In this document: one piece after another, positions 1 to 8,466 of the stretch
How positions within the stretch are numbered: the first letter of the stretch is position 1
How the letters are laid out: the number at the start of each line of letters is the position of its first letter
Assembly (NCBI RefSeq): GCF_013359775.1
Contig: NZ_JABMCI010000060.1
Coordinates: 62,001-126,000 of the forward strand
Direction: 5' to 3'
Length of the DNA: 64,000 nt
Origin: Cellulomonas humilata
GTDB lineage: Bacteria; Actinomycetota; Actinomycetes; Actinomycetales; Cellulomonadaceae
The notes under the pieces: model-generated
Told to the model about the DNA's origin: nothing
Database searches by the model: none
What the model saw: only the letters and a program-made list of their open reading frames with translations
Position numbers and translations under genes: made by a program

Positions 1-292
1 CGTAGACCACGAGCGCGCCGAGCAGGGGCCGGCGGCGACCGAACGCGTCCGAGATAGACCCGAACAGCAGCTGCCCGAGGGCGAGGCCGGCCAGCGAGGC
101 GGCGATCGTCAGCTGGACGGCCGCAGCGGTCGCGTCGAGGTCGTCGGCGATCTGGGGGAACGCGGCGAGGTACGTGTCGAAGGTGAGGGGGCCGATGGCG
201 GTGAGCGCCGACAGCAGAAGGACGAAGCCGACACTGATGCGCGTCGCGGGGATCCGGGCCATGACAGACCCAAGGTTGCGGGGCGCAATCAT
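1..292 (-). CDS. MFS drug exporter, Bcr/CflA-like, N-terminal fragment
   Basis: This is the N-terminal part of a membrane efflux transporter cut by the left edge of the window. About 90 residues are visible: a first membrane helix after RISVGFVLLLSALTAIG, the TFDTYLAAFPQIADDL segment typical of Bcr/CflA drug-proton antiporters, a second helix, and the GSISDAFGRRRPLL loop that matches the MFS cytoplasmic signature between helices 2 and 3. Two in-frame ATG starts exist, at 292 and 262; neither has a strong ribosome binding site, and the downstream one still leaves helix 1 intact. The substrate cannot be told. Confidence 0.85.
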   Translation of the reverse strand, partial: MIAPRNLGSVMARIPATRISVGFVLLLSALTAIGPLTFDTYLAAFPQIADDLDATAAAVQLTIAASLAGLALGQLLFGSISDAFGRRRPLLGALVVY

Positions 293-372
293 CTTCCCGG
301 CCTGTCCACCCTGTGGGATCGGTTCCGGAGGGTCGCGTCGAGGCGGGGCCGTGCGACGCCGATACTTCGGCG

Positions 373-1095
373 GTGAGAACCCGTGCGAGCGCGACGCTGC
401 TGGTCGCGCTGGTGCTCGCCGTGCTGTTCGCGGGCCAGGGCCCGGATGGCGCCCCGACCGCGACGGACCCGTCGCCGTCCGCGGCCGCTCCGACGCCCAC
501 GTCCGCGCGCACGCCGGAGGCGCGGTCGGCCCTCGCGGCCGCGGTCCTGCTGCCGGTCAAGGGTCGCGCACCCAGGACCGGCTACGACCGGGAGCTGTAC
601 GGCCAGAGGTGGAAGGACGTCGACCGCAACGGCTGCGACACCCGCAACGACATCCTGCGCCGTGACCTCGACGCCCAGGTGCTCAAGGACGCAACCCACG
701 GGTGCGTCGTCGCGTCGGGCACGCTCCAGGACCCGTACTCGGGCGAGACGATCCTGTTCGTGCGCGGGCAGGGGACGTCCGCTGCGGTGCAGATCGATCA
801 CGTGGTCGCCCTGTCGGACTCGTGGCAGAAGGGCGCCCAGCAGTGGGACACCGCCACGCGCGAGGCCTTCGCCAACGACCCGCTGAACCTGTTGGCGGTG
901 GACGGTCCGCTGAACCAGCAGAAGGGCGACGGGGACACGGCGACCTGGTTGCCGCCGAACACGGCGTTCCGGTGCGCGTACGTGGCGCGGCAGGTCGGCG
1001 TGAAGCAGGCGTACCGGCTGTGGGTGACGCAGGCGGAGCAGGACGCGATGGTCCGCGTGCTGTCGACGTGCCCGGACGAGCAGCTCCCGTCCTGA
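373..1095 (+). CDS. Secreted HNH-family nuclease-like protein (paralogue 1)
   Basis: A 240-residue protein of the HNH / GmrSD C-terminal-like family common in actinobacteria. The GTG start is chosen because it is followed at once by a basic stretch and a hydrophobic signal segment (ATLLVALVLAVLFAG), then an Ala/Pro/Thr-rich linker, then the domain. Domain landmarks are RNGCDTRNDILRRDL, the histidine motif QIDHVVALSDSW, FANDPLNLLAVDGPLNQQKG and TATWLPPN. Family members are predicted metal-dependent nucleases acting outside the membrane; the substrate is unknown. A second copy lies in opposite orientation at 3978-4670. The family call is firm, actual nuclease activity is inferred. Confidence 0.85.
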   Translation: MRTRASATLLVALVLAVLFAGQGPDGAPTATDPSPSAAAPTPTSARTPEARSALAAAVLLPVKGRAPRTGYDRELYGQRWKDVDRNGCDTRNDILRRDLDAQVLKDATHGCVVASGTLQDPYSGETILFVRGQGTSAAVQIDHVVALSDSWQKGAQQWDTATREAFANDPLNLLAVDGPLNQQKGDGDTATWLPPNTAFRCAYVARQVGVKQAYRLWVTQAEQDAMVRVLSTCPDEQLPS

Positions 1096-1132
1096 CCGGG
1101 CGCGCGGTCGCACGTGCCCCTACCGTGAGCGC

Positions 1133-1834
1133 GTGAGCGGACGCGGTGTGGTCGGGGCGATCGTGGTGGTCGTCGTGCTTGCCGGCGGGGTGCTGGTGGC
1201 CGACCGGGTGACCCACTCGACCGCGGAGCGCCGGGTGGCGGAGGCGATCGAGCAGAACCTCGAGGTCGTCGGCACCCCCACGGTCGAGATCGGCGGGTTC
1301 CCGTTCCTCACGCAGCTGCTGGCCGGCTCGGTGGACGACGTCACGGGCGCGGTCGACGGGGTCACGCTCGAGGGCATCGACGCGACGGACGTGACGATCG
1401 ACGCGCAGGACGTGAGCACGTCCGAGCCGTACACGCTGGGCACGGTGACGATCTCCGCGACGCTGCCGACGGCGTCGATCGACCAGATCGTCGCGGACCG
1501 GTCGCAGCTGGACATCACGGTCGCGGTCGACGGCGGCACCCTGACCGCCACGGGCACGGTGCTCGGCCTGGAGCTGGCGGCGGACCTGGTGCCCCGGGTC
1601 GAGGACGGTCGGTTGCTGGCGACGGTGGACAACGTCCAGTTCGCCGGGCTGACGGTCTCGGTCGCCGACCTGCCGCGCGCCATCGGCGCCCGCCTGACCG
1701 ACATCGAGATCCCCGTGAGTGGGCTGCCCGAGGGCCTGGTGCTCTCCGACGCGACGGTGGTCGCCGACGGTGTCCGCGTCACCGCGACCGGCACGGACGT
1801 CGTCCTGCCCGCCGAGGCGCCCCCCGCTCGGTAG
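1133..1834 (+). CDS. LmeA-like (DUF2993) phospholipid-binding protein
   Basis: A 233-residue envelope protein with one N-terminal membrane helix (GAIVVVVVLAGGVLVADRV) followed by a beta-rich domain. The run ERRVAEAIEQNLEV and then VEIGGFPFLTQLLAGSVDDV is the typical opening of the DUF2993/LmeA family, whose mycobacterial member binds phosphatidylinositides and supports lipomannan elongation. It starts 37 bases after the HNH gene and ends 51 bases before the M50 peptidase, so the three may be cotranscribed. Its ligand in this organism is not known. A second GTG eight bases upstream is out of frame. Confidence 0.85.
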   Translation: MSGRGVVGAIVVVVVLAGGVLVADRVTHSTAERRVAEAIEQNLEVVGTPTVEIGGFPFLTQLLAGSVDDVTGAVDGVTLEGIDATDVTIDAQDVSTSEPYTLGTVTISATLPTASIDQIVADRSQLDITVAVDGGTLTATGTVLGLELAADLVPRVEDGRLLATVDNVQFAGLTVSVADLPRAIGARLTDIEIPVSGLPEGLVLSDATVVADGVRVTATGTDVVLPAEAPPAR

Positions 1835-1885
1835 GGTCCGTCCTGCCTGCCCGCCCGGGTGGTCGACGACGGACGAAGGACCCCT

Positions 1886-2611
1886 GTGGACTGGCTCGGC
1901 GACGCGTGGCAGGACATCACGACCCCTCAACCCGTGCCGCCGAGCACCGTGGTGCTCCTCACCGCGGCGGGGGTGCTGCTCGTCCTGCTCCTGCCGACCG
2001 CGTGGCACGTCGCCCGGCACGGACTGACGATCGTGCACGAGGCCGCGCACGCCGGCGTCGCTGTCCTCGTCGGCCGACGGCTGTCCGGCATCCGGGTGCA
2101 CTCCGACACCTCGGGCCTGACCGTCTCCGTGGGCAAGCCGCGGGGTCCGGGCATGGTGGCCACGGTGGCCGCGGGGTACCTCGGCCCCGCCGTGCTGGGC
2201 GTCGGCGCGGCGTGGCTCCTGTCCCGCGGGTACGCGGTCGCGCTGCTCTGGATCCTGCTGGTGGTGCTGGTCCTCGTGCTGGTGCAGATCCGCAACTGGT
2301 ACGGCCTGTGGGCGGTGCTGGTCACCGGTGCGCTGCTGGTCGGGGTCACCGTGTGGGGGTCGGCGACCGTGCAGAGCATCGCCGCCTACGCGATGACCTG
2401 GTTCCTGCTGCTCGGTGCGCCGCGCGCAGTCCTGGAGATGCAGTCGGAGCGTCGACGGGGGCGCCGGCGCGGGGTGCCTGACACCTCGGACGCGGGCATG
2501 CTGGGGCGGCTGACGCACACGCCCGGTGCGCTCTGGGTGGGCATCCTGCTGCTCGTGTGCCTCGCCGCCCTGGCGCTCGGTGCCGTCTGGCTGATCGGGC
2601 TGCAGCTCTAG
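1886..2611 (+). CDS. M50-family (M50B-like) membrane peptidase
   Basis: A 241-residue integral membrane protein. After a short N-terminus and one helix it has the zinc motif HEAAH at about residues 51-55 (HExxH form), followed by LVGRRLSGIRVHSDTSGLT and several further helices including a very hydrophobic ILLVVLVLVLVQIRNWYG segment. This matches the Peptidase_M50B-like group; I do not see the LDG motif of classical site-2 proteases. The GTG start at 1886 is preferred over one at 1859 because GAAGGA sits five bases upstream of it. The stop shares the CTAG palindrome with the convergent GNAT gene. Substrate unknown. Confidence 0.85.
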   Translation: MDWLGDAWQDITTPQPVPPSTVVLLTAAGVLLVLLLPTAWHVARHGLTIVHEAAHAGVAVLVGRRLSGIRVHSDTSGLTVSVGKPRGPGMVATVAAGYLGPAVLGVGAAWLLSRGYAVALLWILLVVLVLVLVQIRNWYGLWAVLVTGALLVGVTVWGSATVQSIAAYAMTWFLLLGAPRAVLEMQSERRRGRRRGVPDTSDAGMLGRLTHTPGALWVGILLLVCLAALALGAVWLIGLQL

Positions 2612-3216
2612 AACAGGAGCCGCATGACCGGGCGCTCGGGGGAGCGGCGCGCCACCTCGACGAACCCCGCGGCGGCGAACGTCGTCGCGTAGCCGGTGCT
2701 CGTCGCGCTGGGGGAGACCGCGCCGTCGAGCGGGTAGGCCTCGACCGCGGGTGCGCCGGCCGTACGCGCGAGGTCGACCGCCCCGGCGACCAGCTCAGCC
2801 ATCACCCCGGCGCGTCGCTGACCCTTGCGGACGTAGAAGCACGTGACCGCCCAGACGGGCACCTCGTCGACCCGGCGCAGCCGCCACTGCCGGTCGATCG
2901 CCGGGACGGCCTCGCGCGGGGTGATCTGGCACCAGCCGACCGCCACGCCGTCCCGGAACGCCAGCACGCCCGGCGGGGGGCCGGCGGTCACGACCTCGTG
3001 CAGGTCGGCGCGGTTCTGCTCGGCGGGCCGGCGCCGGTACTCGGGGCCGATGCGCCACGCCATGCACCAGCACCGCGCGGCGGGACCGCCGTGGTCCAGC
3101 AGCTCCTCGAGCGCCGGCCACAGGTCGGGGGTGAGGGGCGCGACGACGGTCACGGCCCCGACGCTGCCCCGAGCCGCAGTGGTCGTCAATCCGCGCACTG
3201 TCCGTGCCTCGGTCAC
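2608..3216 (-). CDS. GNAT-family N-acetyltransferase
   Basis: A 202-residue acyl-CoA transferase of the GNAT fold. Motifs include VGWCQITPREAV, the VTCFYVRKGQRRAGVMAELV region that forms the acetyl-CoA pyrophosphate-binding loop (R/Q-x-x-G/A form), and the C-terminal FAAAGFVEVARR strand. The opening DLWPALEELLDHGG with CWCMAWR is seen in a common actinobacterial GNAT group of unknown substrate. It converges on the M50 peptidase and the two stop codons overlap within CTAG at 2608-2611. The N-terminal 20 residues are poorly constrained and a downstream start is possible. Confidence 0.85.
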   Translation of the reverse strand: MTEARTVRGLTTTAARGSVGAVTVVAPLTPDLWPALEELLDHGGPAARCWCMAWRIGPEYRRRPAEQNRADLHEVVTAGPPPGVLAFRDGVAVGWCQITPREAVPAIDRQWRLRRVDEVPVWAVTCFYVRKGQRRAGVMAELVAGAVDLARTAGAPAVEAYPLDGAVSPSATSTGYATTFAAAGFVEVARRSPERPVMRLLF

Positions 3217-3253
3217 CGGATCTCACCCGCCGGTCGCCGGCACCGGCTGAGAG

Positions 3254-3502
3254 TCACGCCGTGCGGCCGGCGACGCGAGGGTGGTCCCTCCACGCGGGCA
3301 TCGTCGCCATGTAGGCCAGCGTCTCGCTCTCCAGCTGCTCGCGCGGCGCCGACGGGTGCTGGCGTGACTGCCAGCTGACCATCCGGTCGAAGCGCTCGTC
3401 GAACGCCTGCAGGTTCCCGTCCGCGTCGGTGCAGTACGCGCAGTACTGCCCCGACTCGATCGGCATGCCGCAGCTGTCGCAGTGCAGGTCGTGGGTCGTC
3501 AC
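3254..3502 (-). CDS. Small zinc-ribbon protein (Zn_ribbon_2-like)
   Basis: An 82-residue protein whose N-terminus carries two CxxC pairs, HCDSCGMPI and YCAYCTDADG, forming a putative zinc ribbon like the Pfam putative zinc ribbon domain PF12674. The C-terminal half is helical and ends near WRDHPRVAGR. The GTG start is fixed by an AAGGAG ribosome binding site and overlaps the stop of the upstream MarR gene in a GTGA arrangement, so translation is probably coupled. Proteins of this type often sit beside small regulators; no enzymatic function is evident. Confidence 0.8.
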   Translation of the reverse strand: MTTHDLHCDSCGMPIESGQYCAYCTDADGNLQAFDERFDRMVSWQSRQHPSAPREQLESETLAYMATMPAWRDHPRVAGRTA

Positions 3503-3945
3503 GGTCGTGCTCCTTGGTTGAGTGCTTCCAGGGTGCCGACGAGGGCCGCACGGTCCTCGGCGGACAGGGTGGCTGCCGCGCGCGCGACCAGCTCGGTGGA
3601 CAGGACCTGGCGCTCGCGGTCCAGGGCGTCGAACCCGGCCGGCGTCAGCCAGACGAGCGTGCGGCGCCGGTCGTCGGGATCGGGCTCGCGTGCCAGCAGG
3701 TCCTTGGCCTCGAGCTGGGTGACGATGTCGCTGACCACGGACTGCGCGCGGTCGAGGTGCTTGGCGGCCTCGCCGACGGTCAACGGGCCCGTGTGCGCGA
3801 GGTGCAGCAGCACGGCCCGCGACGCTCCGGACATCTGCGACCGCTTGCCGTCGCGGCGGTGGAACCGCAGGTAGGCCTGCTGGAACGCCGCCTCGAACGC
3901 GCGCGCGAAGGCCTCGGGGTCGTCGGCGGGGCTCGATGCGGTCAT
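3499..3945 (-). CDS. MarR-family transcriptional regulator
   Basis: A 148-residue winged-helix repressor. The core reads SRAVLLHLAHTGPLTVGEAAKHLDRAQSVVSDIVTQLEAKDLL, a helix-turn-helix with recognition helix, followed by the beta-wing with EPDPDDRRRTLVWLTPAG, the DxRR motif characteristic of MarR proteins. Long N- and C-terminal helices would form the dimer. The ATG at 3945 is used; a GTG at 3954 with a nearby CGGAG sequence is an alternative that adds three residues. The zinc-ribbon gene follows with a four-base overlap. No ligand can be inferred. Confidence 0.88.
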   Translation of the reverse strand: MTASSPADDPEAFARAFEAAFQQAYLRFHRRDGKRSQMSGASRAVLLHLAHTGPLTVGEAAKHLDRAQSVVSDIVTQLEAKDLLAREPDPDDRRRTLVWLTPAGFDALDRERQVLSTELVARAAATLSAEDRAALVGTLEALNQGARP

Positions 3946-3977
3946 GACAGCCACGGTGCTCCGGAGGCAATCCATCG

Positions 3978-4670
3978 TCAATCCCGATGGATCGTGGTGC
4001 CGACGACGCACCGACCCAGCTCCCGGTCCAGCGCGTCGCGCTCCGGCGCGGTGACCCACAACCCGTACGCCGCCTTCACGCGCACCTGCCGCAGCGCGTA
4101 GACGCAGCGGTACCCGCGGTTGGGCGGCAGCCAGGTGGCCGCGTCGCCTGCACCCTTCTCCTGGTTGGCGGGGCCGTCGACGGCGAGCAGGTTGGCGGGG
4201 TCGTTGGCGAACGCCTCGCGCTCCACCGCGGACCACTGCTGCGCACCGGTCTGCCAAGCGTGGGAGAGCGCGACGACGTGATCGATCTGGACGGCGGCCG
4301 AGTCGGGTCCGCGCGCGAATGGGACCGGCACGCCCGTGTAGGGGTCGTCGAGCGTGCCGCTGAGCACCGCGCAGTTCTCGACGACCGTGTCGGTGAGGTC
4401 GCGCCGGAGGATGTCGTTCCGGGTGTCGCAGCCGTTGCGGTCCACGTCGGCCCACGCCTGCCCGAACCGCTCGCGCGCGTACCCGGTGCTCGGCGCCCGG
4501 CCGCGGACCGGCAGCGCGTCGAGCGCGACGCGTCCGGCCGCGAGGTCGTCGGCCGTCACCGCGTACCGGGCGGCGACGCGGGCCTGGGACCAGGCGGGTG
4601 CTCCCGCACCGATCGCGACGCACGCGACGAGGCCGACCAGCCACGGGCCGGGGCGCTGCCAGGAGGTCAC
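3978..4670 (-). CDS. Secreted HNH-family nuclease-like protein (paralogue 2)
   Basis: A 230-residue paralogue of the gene at 373-1095, in opposite orientation. It keeps every landmark: RNGCDTRNDILRRDL, AAVQIDHVVALSHAW, FANDPANLLAVDGPANQEKG and ATWLPPNRGYRC. The GTG start at 4670 gives a short N-terminus followed by a hydrophobic signal-like helix (WLVGLVACVAIGAGAPAW); longer in-frame starts up to 4847 would run through the MerR promoter and look artefactual. Two divergent copies within 4 kb suggest a local duplication with inversion. Nuclease activity is inferred from the family only. Confidence 0.83.
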   Translation of the reverse strand: MTSWQRPGPWLVGLVACVAIGAGAPAWSQARVAARYAVTADDLAAGRVALDALPVRGRAPSTGYARERFGQAWADVDRNGCDTRNDILRRDLTDTVVENCAVLSGTLDDPYTGVPVPFARGPDSAAVQIDHVVALSHAWQTGAQQWSAVEREAFANDPANLLAVDGPANQEKGAGDAATWLPPNRGYRCVYALRQVRVKAAYGLWVTAPERDALDRELGRCVVGTTIHRD

Positions 4671-4743
4671 CCGTCCAGGGTCGAGGTGGCACGCGGCACG
4701 TGTGCGCTCCCCTGGGGATCGCGCGGGGCTGTGGGCGGCCCGG

Positions 4744-4774
4744 TTGACTTCGAGTGCGCTCGAAGGCGCACCAT
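4744..4774 (+). promoter_or_regulatory. MerR-type promoter with overlapping operator palindrome
   Basis: A -35 element TTGACT at 4744-4749 is followed after 19 bases by a weak -10 (CACCAT, 4769-4774). The long spacer holds a perfect inverted repeat CTTCGAG-TGCG-CTCGAAG at 4748-4765, the classical layout of MerR-controlled promoters. The -10 ends only five bases before the ATG of the MerR gene at 4780, so the transcript would begin at or next to the start codon (leaderless). Confidence 0.75.
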
Positions 4775-4779
4775 CAACC

Positions 4780-5172
4780 ATGAGCGTCGTGACGGACCGG
4801 GTGACCCTGAGCATCGCCGAGGCGGCCGAGGCCACCGGCCTGACCACCCACGCCCTGCGCTACTACGAGCGCGACGGGCTGCTGCTCGACGCGGTCGACC
4901 GGGCGTCCTCGGGCCACCGCCGCTACTCCGAGGACGACCTCGGCTGGATCCGCATGGTCACGCGCCTGCGCTCGACCGGCATGCCCATCCGGGAGGTCCG
5001 CCAGTACGCCGACCTGGTCCGGGCCGGCGACGGCAACGAGGCCGAGCGGCTCCAGCTGCTGGTGGCGCACCGCGACCGCGTCCGGCAGCAGCTGCCCGAG
5101 GTGGCCACGCACCTGGACGCGATCGAGCTCAAGATCGACCTGTACGAGCGCAGGACCTGCACGAACGCCTGA
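4780..5172 (+). CDS. MerR-family transcriptional regulator
   Basis: A 130-residue regulator. Residues about 10-80 form the MerR winged HTH: LSIAEAAEATGLTTHALRYYERDGLL, then GHRRYSEDDLGWIRMVTRLRSTGMPI. A dimerisation helix follows and the C-terminus is short, ending with a single cysteine (RRTCTNA). This architecture matches the NmlR/AdhR-like group that senses electrophiles or aldehydes, but no partner reductase is adjacent, so the signal is open. It probably autoregulates through the palindrome in its own promoter. No ribosome binding site is needed if the message is leaderless. Confidence 0.9.
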   Translation: MSVVTDRVTLSIAEAAEATGLTTHALRYYERDGLLLDAVDRASSGHRRYSEDDLGWIRMVTRLRSTGMPIREVRQYADLVRAGDGNEAERLQLLVAHRDRVRQQLPEVATHLDAIELKIDLYERRTCTNA

Positions 5173-5222
5173 CAGGACCTCCGCGATCCGGCACGTACGG
5201 TCGCTCACGTGCCCGACCACCG

Positions 5223-5271
5223 CTCGCGTGAAGACTTCGTACCGTTCAGGGGAACGAACCCTTCACGCGAG
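5223..5271. repeat. Hairpin-forming inverted repeat, two copies of a dispersed motif
   Basis: Perfect 11-bp arms CTCGCGTGAAG (5223-5233) and CTTCACGCGAG (5261-5271) enclose an inner stem CGTTC (5243-5247) / GAACG (5252-5256) with loop AGGG. Each half continues into a related TTCGT-rich sequence, and a third copy of the same motif lies at 61809. It sits between the MerR stop and the likely start of the DUF2809 gene and lacks a T tract, so it may be a terminator, an mRNA leader structure or a protein site. Confidence 0.7.
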
Positions 5272-5289
5272 GAGGGGCCGCGGCAGCGC

Positions 5290-5643
5290 ATGCTCGCCGC
5301 GCTCGCGGCCGTCGGGCTCGTCGTCGTCGGGCTCGCGATCTCCCGCTCGGACGGGCTGCTCGCCGACAAGGCCGGTGACGTCCTGTACGCGGCGCTCGTC
5401 TACGCCCTGCTCGTCGTGGTCGCTCCGCGCGCCCGCCCGTGGACGGTGGCTGCCGTCGCGTTCGGGTGGTGCGCGCTGGTGGAGCTCGCGCAGCTCACCG
5501 GGATCCCCGCCGCGGTCGTCGACGCGGTGCCTGCCGCGCGGTACGTGCTGGGGACGACGTTCGCCGCGCTCGACCTCGTCGCGTACGCGGTGGGCGCCGC
5601 GCTCGCGGCGTTCGTGCGGCGGCGGTCGGCTGTGCCAGGCTGA
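5290..5643 (+). CDS. DUF2809-family small membrane protein
   Basis: A 117-residue protein with four predicted membrane helices; landmarks are GLAISRSDGLLADKAGDVLYAALVYALLV and FGWCALVELAQLTGIPA, matching DUF2809. No biochemical role is known for the family. The ATG at 5290 is chosen because it opens directly into the first helix. A GTG at 5209 would add 27 residues encoded by the hairpin repeat at 5223-5271, which looks non-coding. A GGAGGGG sequence about a dozen bases upstream of 5290 could serve as ribosome binding site. Confidence 0.75.
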   Translation: MLAALAAVGLVVVGLAISRSDGLLADKAGDVLYAALVYALLVVVAPRARPWTVAAVAFGWCALVELAQLTGIPAAVVDAVPAARYVLGTTFAALDLVAYAVGAALAAFVRRRSAVPG

Positions 5644-5677
5644 CCCAGCCTGAGCCGGATCGAACAGTGGAGCGCCG

Positions 5678-6415
5678 ATGGATCCGTCGTACAGCCTGGC
5701 CGTCCGGCTGGCCTGCGAGTTCATCGGCACCGCGATCCTCATCATCCTGGGCAACGGCACGGTCGCGAACGTGCACCTCAAGGGCTCCAAGGGATACCGC
5801 GGCGGGTGGTCGCTGATCGCGATGGGCTACGGGTTCGGCGTGATGATCCCGGCGCTCATGTTCGGCGGGATCAGCGGCAACCACATCAACCCCGCGTTCA
5901 CGCTGGGCCTCGCGGCGTGGGGGCTGTTCCCGTGGAGCGAGGTGGCGCCGTACATCGTGGCGCAGCTGCTGGGCGCGATGGCCGGCCAGATCGCCATCGT
6001 CGTGACGCACAAGCCGTACTACGACCTGACGACCGACCCGGACGACATCCTCGCCACCTTCTCGACCGTCAACGCGGCCCACTCGCGGCTGAACGGGTTC
6101 CTGTCCGAGCTGCTCGGCTCCGTGGTGCTCTTCTCCTGCGCGCTGGCGATCGTGAACTCGCCGCTGACCGTGACCGAGCCCGCCGTCGCGCACCTCGCGC
6201 TCGGGTTCCTGGTGTGGGGACTCGTCGCCGGCCTCGGCGGTCCGACCGGTCCGGCCCTCAACCCCGCGCGTGACCTCGGGCCGCGCCTCGTGCACGCGTT
6301 CCTGCCGCTGAAGCACAAGGGCTCGTCGGACTGGGGGTACTCCTGGGTGCCCGTGGCGGCCCCGCTGCTGGGCGGCCTCATCGGCGTCGGCGGCTGGTAC
6401 CTGCTGCTCGGTTGA
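5678..6415 (+). CDS. MIP-family aquaglyceroporin (GlpF-like)
   Basis: A 245-residue channel with six membrane helices. Both half-membrane loops are present: NHINPAFTLG (first NPA) and GPALNPARDLGPRL (second NPA). The aspartate after the second NPA-R and the extended loops favour a glycerol facilitator over a strict water channel. The N-terminus LACEFIGTAILIILGNGTVANV is typical of GlpF-like proteins. No glycerol kinase is in the window, so the transported solute is inferred. It is followed 59 bases later by an amino-acid permease. Confidence 0.92.
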   Translation: MDPSYSLAVRLACEFIGTAILIILGNGTVANVHLKGSKGYRGGWSLIAMGYGFGVMIPALMFGGISGNHINPAFTLGLAAWGLFPWSEVAPYIVAQLLGAMAGQIAIVVTHKPYYDLTTDPDDILATFSTVNAAHSRLNGFLSELLGSVVLFSCALAIVNSPLTVTEPAVAHLALGFLVWGLVAGLGGPTGPALNPARDLGPRLVHAFLPLKHKGSSDWGYSWVPVAAPLLGGLIGVGGWYLLLG

Positions 6416-6474
6416 CGTCCAGCAAGACGAAACCGCGTGCCAACCGGCATGCTCAACCCCGGGGGTGATCGGAC

Positions 6475-7977
6475 ATGGCCGCAGACACCAGCATCTTCCG
6501 ACGCAAGTCGGCCGAGGACTCCATGGAGGAGTCGCTCGATCCCGAGCGGGCGCTGCGCCGGACGCTGACCACCTGGGACCTCATCGTCCTGGGTGTCGCG
6601 GTCGCCGTCGGCGCGGGCATCTTCTCCGTGGGCGCCACCGCGGCGGCGAACTACGCCGGACCGGCCGTCATCGTGTCCTTCATCATCGCCTCGATCGTGT
6701 GCGGCCTGGCGATCATGTGCTACGCCGAGTTCGCCTCGACGCTGCCGGTCGCCGGCTCCGCCTACACGTTCTCCTACGCGACGATGGGCGAGTTCGTCGC
6801 CTGGATCATCGGGTGGGACCTCATCCTCGAGATGCTGCTGGGGTCGGCCGTCATCGCGAAGTTCTGGGGCGTGTACCTGGCGGACGCCCTCGGGCTGTTC
6901 GGCTTCGAGGTGCCGACGACGATCGCGATCGGACCGGTCGACGTGGACTGGGGTCCGGTGGTCATCGTCGGGGTCTTCACCACGCTGCTGGTCCTCGGCA
7001 CCAAGCTCAGCACGCGCGTGAACAGCATCTTCACCGTCATCAAGGTCGCGATCACGATCTTCGTCATCGTCGTCGGCTTCTTCTACGTGGACAAGGCCAA
7101 CTACTCGCCGTTCGTGCCGCCGTCTCAGCCGGCCCCGGAGCGCACCTCGCTCGAGCAGCCGGTGTTCGCGTTCCTGTTCGGTCTCGAGCCCACGTCGTAC
7201 GGCGTGATCGGCATCCTGGCCGGGGCGGCGCTGGTGTTCTTCGCGTTCATCGGGTTCGACGTCGTCGCGACCACCGCAGAGGAGACCAAGGACCCGCAGC
7301 GGACGGTCCCGCGCGGCATCCTCGGCGGCCTGGCGATCGTCACCGTGCTCTACATCCTGGTGACGGTGGTGGTCACGGGGATGGTGTCCTACACCGAGCT
7401 GGCGGCGGAGGACACCCCATCGCTGACCACGGCGTTCGTCCTGGTCGGTGCTGACTGGGCGGGCCGCGTCATCTCCGTCGGGGTCCTCGTGGGCCTCACG
7501 TCGGTGCTCATGGTGCTCCTGCTGGGGCTCACGCGGATCGTGTTCGCCATGAGCCGCGACGGGCTGCTGCCCCGCGGGGCCTCGCGGACCTCCGCCAAGT
7601 ACGGCACGCCGGTCCGCCTGCAGATCGGGGTCGGCATCGTCGTCGCGATCATCGCGGGGCTGTCCGAGGTGGAGCTGCTGGAGGAGATGATCAACATCGG
7701 GACGCTCTCCGCGTTCGTGCTGGTCAGCTTCGGCATCCCGATCCTGCGCAAGCGGCGGCCGGACCTCCAGCGCGGGTTCCGGGTGCCCTGGTCGCCGGCG
7801 CTGCCGATCATCGCCGGGGTGGCGTGCCTGTGGCTGATGGTCAACCTGACCACCCTGACCTGGTTGCGGTTCCTCGCCTGGTTGGTGGCCGGCGTCGTCA
7901 TCTACTTCGCGTACTCGTACCGGCACTCGATCGCTGCGAACCCGCACTTCGACTCGCGCACGGGCGCGAGGCTCTAG
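6475..7977 (+). CDS. APC-superfamily amino-acid permease
   Basis: A 500-residue transporter with about twelve membrane helices. The N-terminal [23 protein letters not shown] carries the GxGIF motif in helix 1 that binds the substrate carboxylate, and [28 protein letters not shown] is the helix 6 / loop signature of the cationic-amino-acid (CAT/YfnA-like) branch. It probably imports or exchanges amino acids across the cytoplasmic membrane. Its stop overlaps that of the convergent oxidoreductase within CTAG at 7974-7977. Confidence 0.9.
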   Translation: MAADTSIFRRKSAEDSMEESLDPERALRRTLTTWDLIVLGVAVAVGAGIFSVGATAAANYAGPAVIVSFIIASIVCGLAIMCYAEFASTLPVAGSAYTFSYATMGEFVAWIIGWDLILEMLLGSAVIAKFWGVYLADALGLFGFEVPTTIAIGPVDVDWGPVVIVGVFTTLLVLGTKLSTRVNSIFTVIKVAITIFVIVVGFFYVDKANYSPFVPPSQPAPERTSLEQPVFAFLFGLEPTSYGVIGILAGAALVFFAFIGFDVVATTAEETKDPQRTVPRGILGGLAIVTVLYILVTVVVTGMVSYTELAAEDTPSLTTAFVLVGADWAGRVISVGVLVGLTSVLMVLLLGLTRIVFAMSRDGLLPRGASRTSAKYGTPVRLQIGVGIVVAIIAGLSEVELLEEMINIGTLSAFVLVSFGIPILRKRRPDLQRGFRVPWSPALPIIAGVACLWLMVNLTTLTWLRFLAWLVAGVVIYFAYSYRHSIAANPHFDSRTGARL

Positions 7978-8414
7978 GACGCGATCGGCTCCAGCACGAA
8001 CAGCGGGATGAGCCGGTCCGTCTTCGCCTGGTAGCTGTCGTACGCGGGCCAGACCGCGGTGGCGCGCACCCACCACTCGTCGCGCTCGGTGCCGCTGGTC
8101 TCCCGCGCGAGGTAGTCCTTCTTCACCGCGCCGTCCTGGAGCTCGACGTGCGGGTGCTCGACCAGGTTGCGGTACCAGGCGGGGTTCTCGGGGGTCCCGC
8201 CCTTCGAGGCGACCACCGCGTAGCGGCCGTCGTGCTCCACGCGCATGAGGGCGGTCTTGCGCAGCTTGCCGCTGGCGGCGCCCACCGAGGTGAGCACGAT
8301 GACGGGCTTGCCCTGCAACGTGTTGGCCTGCTGGCCGTCGGTGCGCTCGAAGGTCTCGGCCTGCTTGCGGGCCCAGTCGGACGTGCTCGGGAGGTACTCA
8401 CCAGTCAGGGGCAT
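7974..8414 (-). CDS. Deazaflavin (F420)-dependent nitroreductase-family protein
   Basis: A 146-residue split-barrel protein of the DDN family. Landmarks are the N-terminal [31 protein letters not shown], the conserved [21 protein letters not shown] and the closing [20 protein letters not shown]. Members use reduced F420, and some quinone- or nitro-reducing activities are known, but physiological substrates are mostly undefined. Convergent with the permease, sharing the CTAG stop. A strong hairpin just upstream (8433-8459) belongs to the next gene. Confidence 0.9.
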   Translation of the reverse strand: MPLTGEYLPSTSDWARKQAETFERTDGQQANTLQGKPVIVLTSVGAASGKLRKTALMRVEHDGRYAVVASKGGTPENPAWYRNLVEHPHVELQDGAVKKDYLARETSGTERDEWWVRATAVWPAYDSYQAKTDRLIPLFVLEPIAS

Positions 8415-8432
8415 GTCGGTCGGAACGGGGGA

Positions 8433-8459
8433 GGCCCGGCGAGCATTCCCCGCCGGGCC
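8433..8459 (-). terminator. Hairpin terminator after the antitoxin-like gene
   Basis: Perfect 9-bp arms GGCCCGGCG (8433-8441) and CGCCGGGCC (8451-8459) flank a 9-base loop, a few bases beyond the stop of the minus-strand gene at 8467. There is no T tract, which is common in high-GC actinobacteria. Confidence 0.7.
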
Positions 8460-8466
8460 GTCGCCG

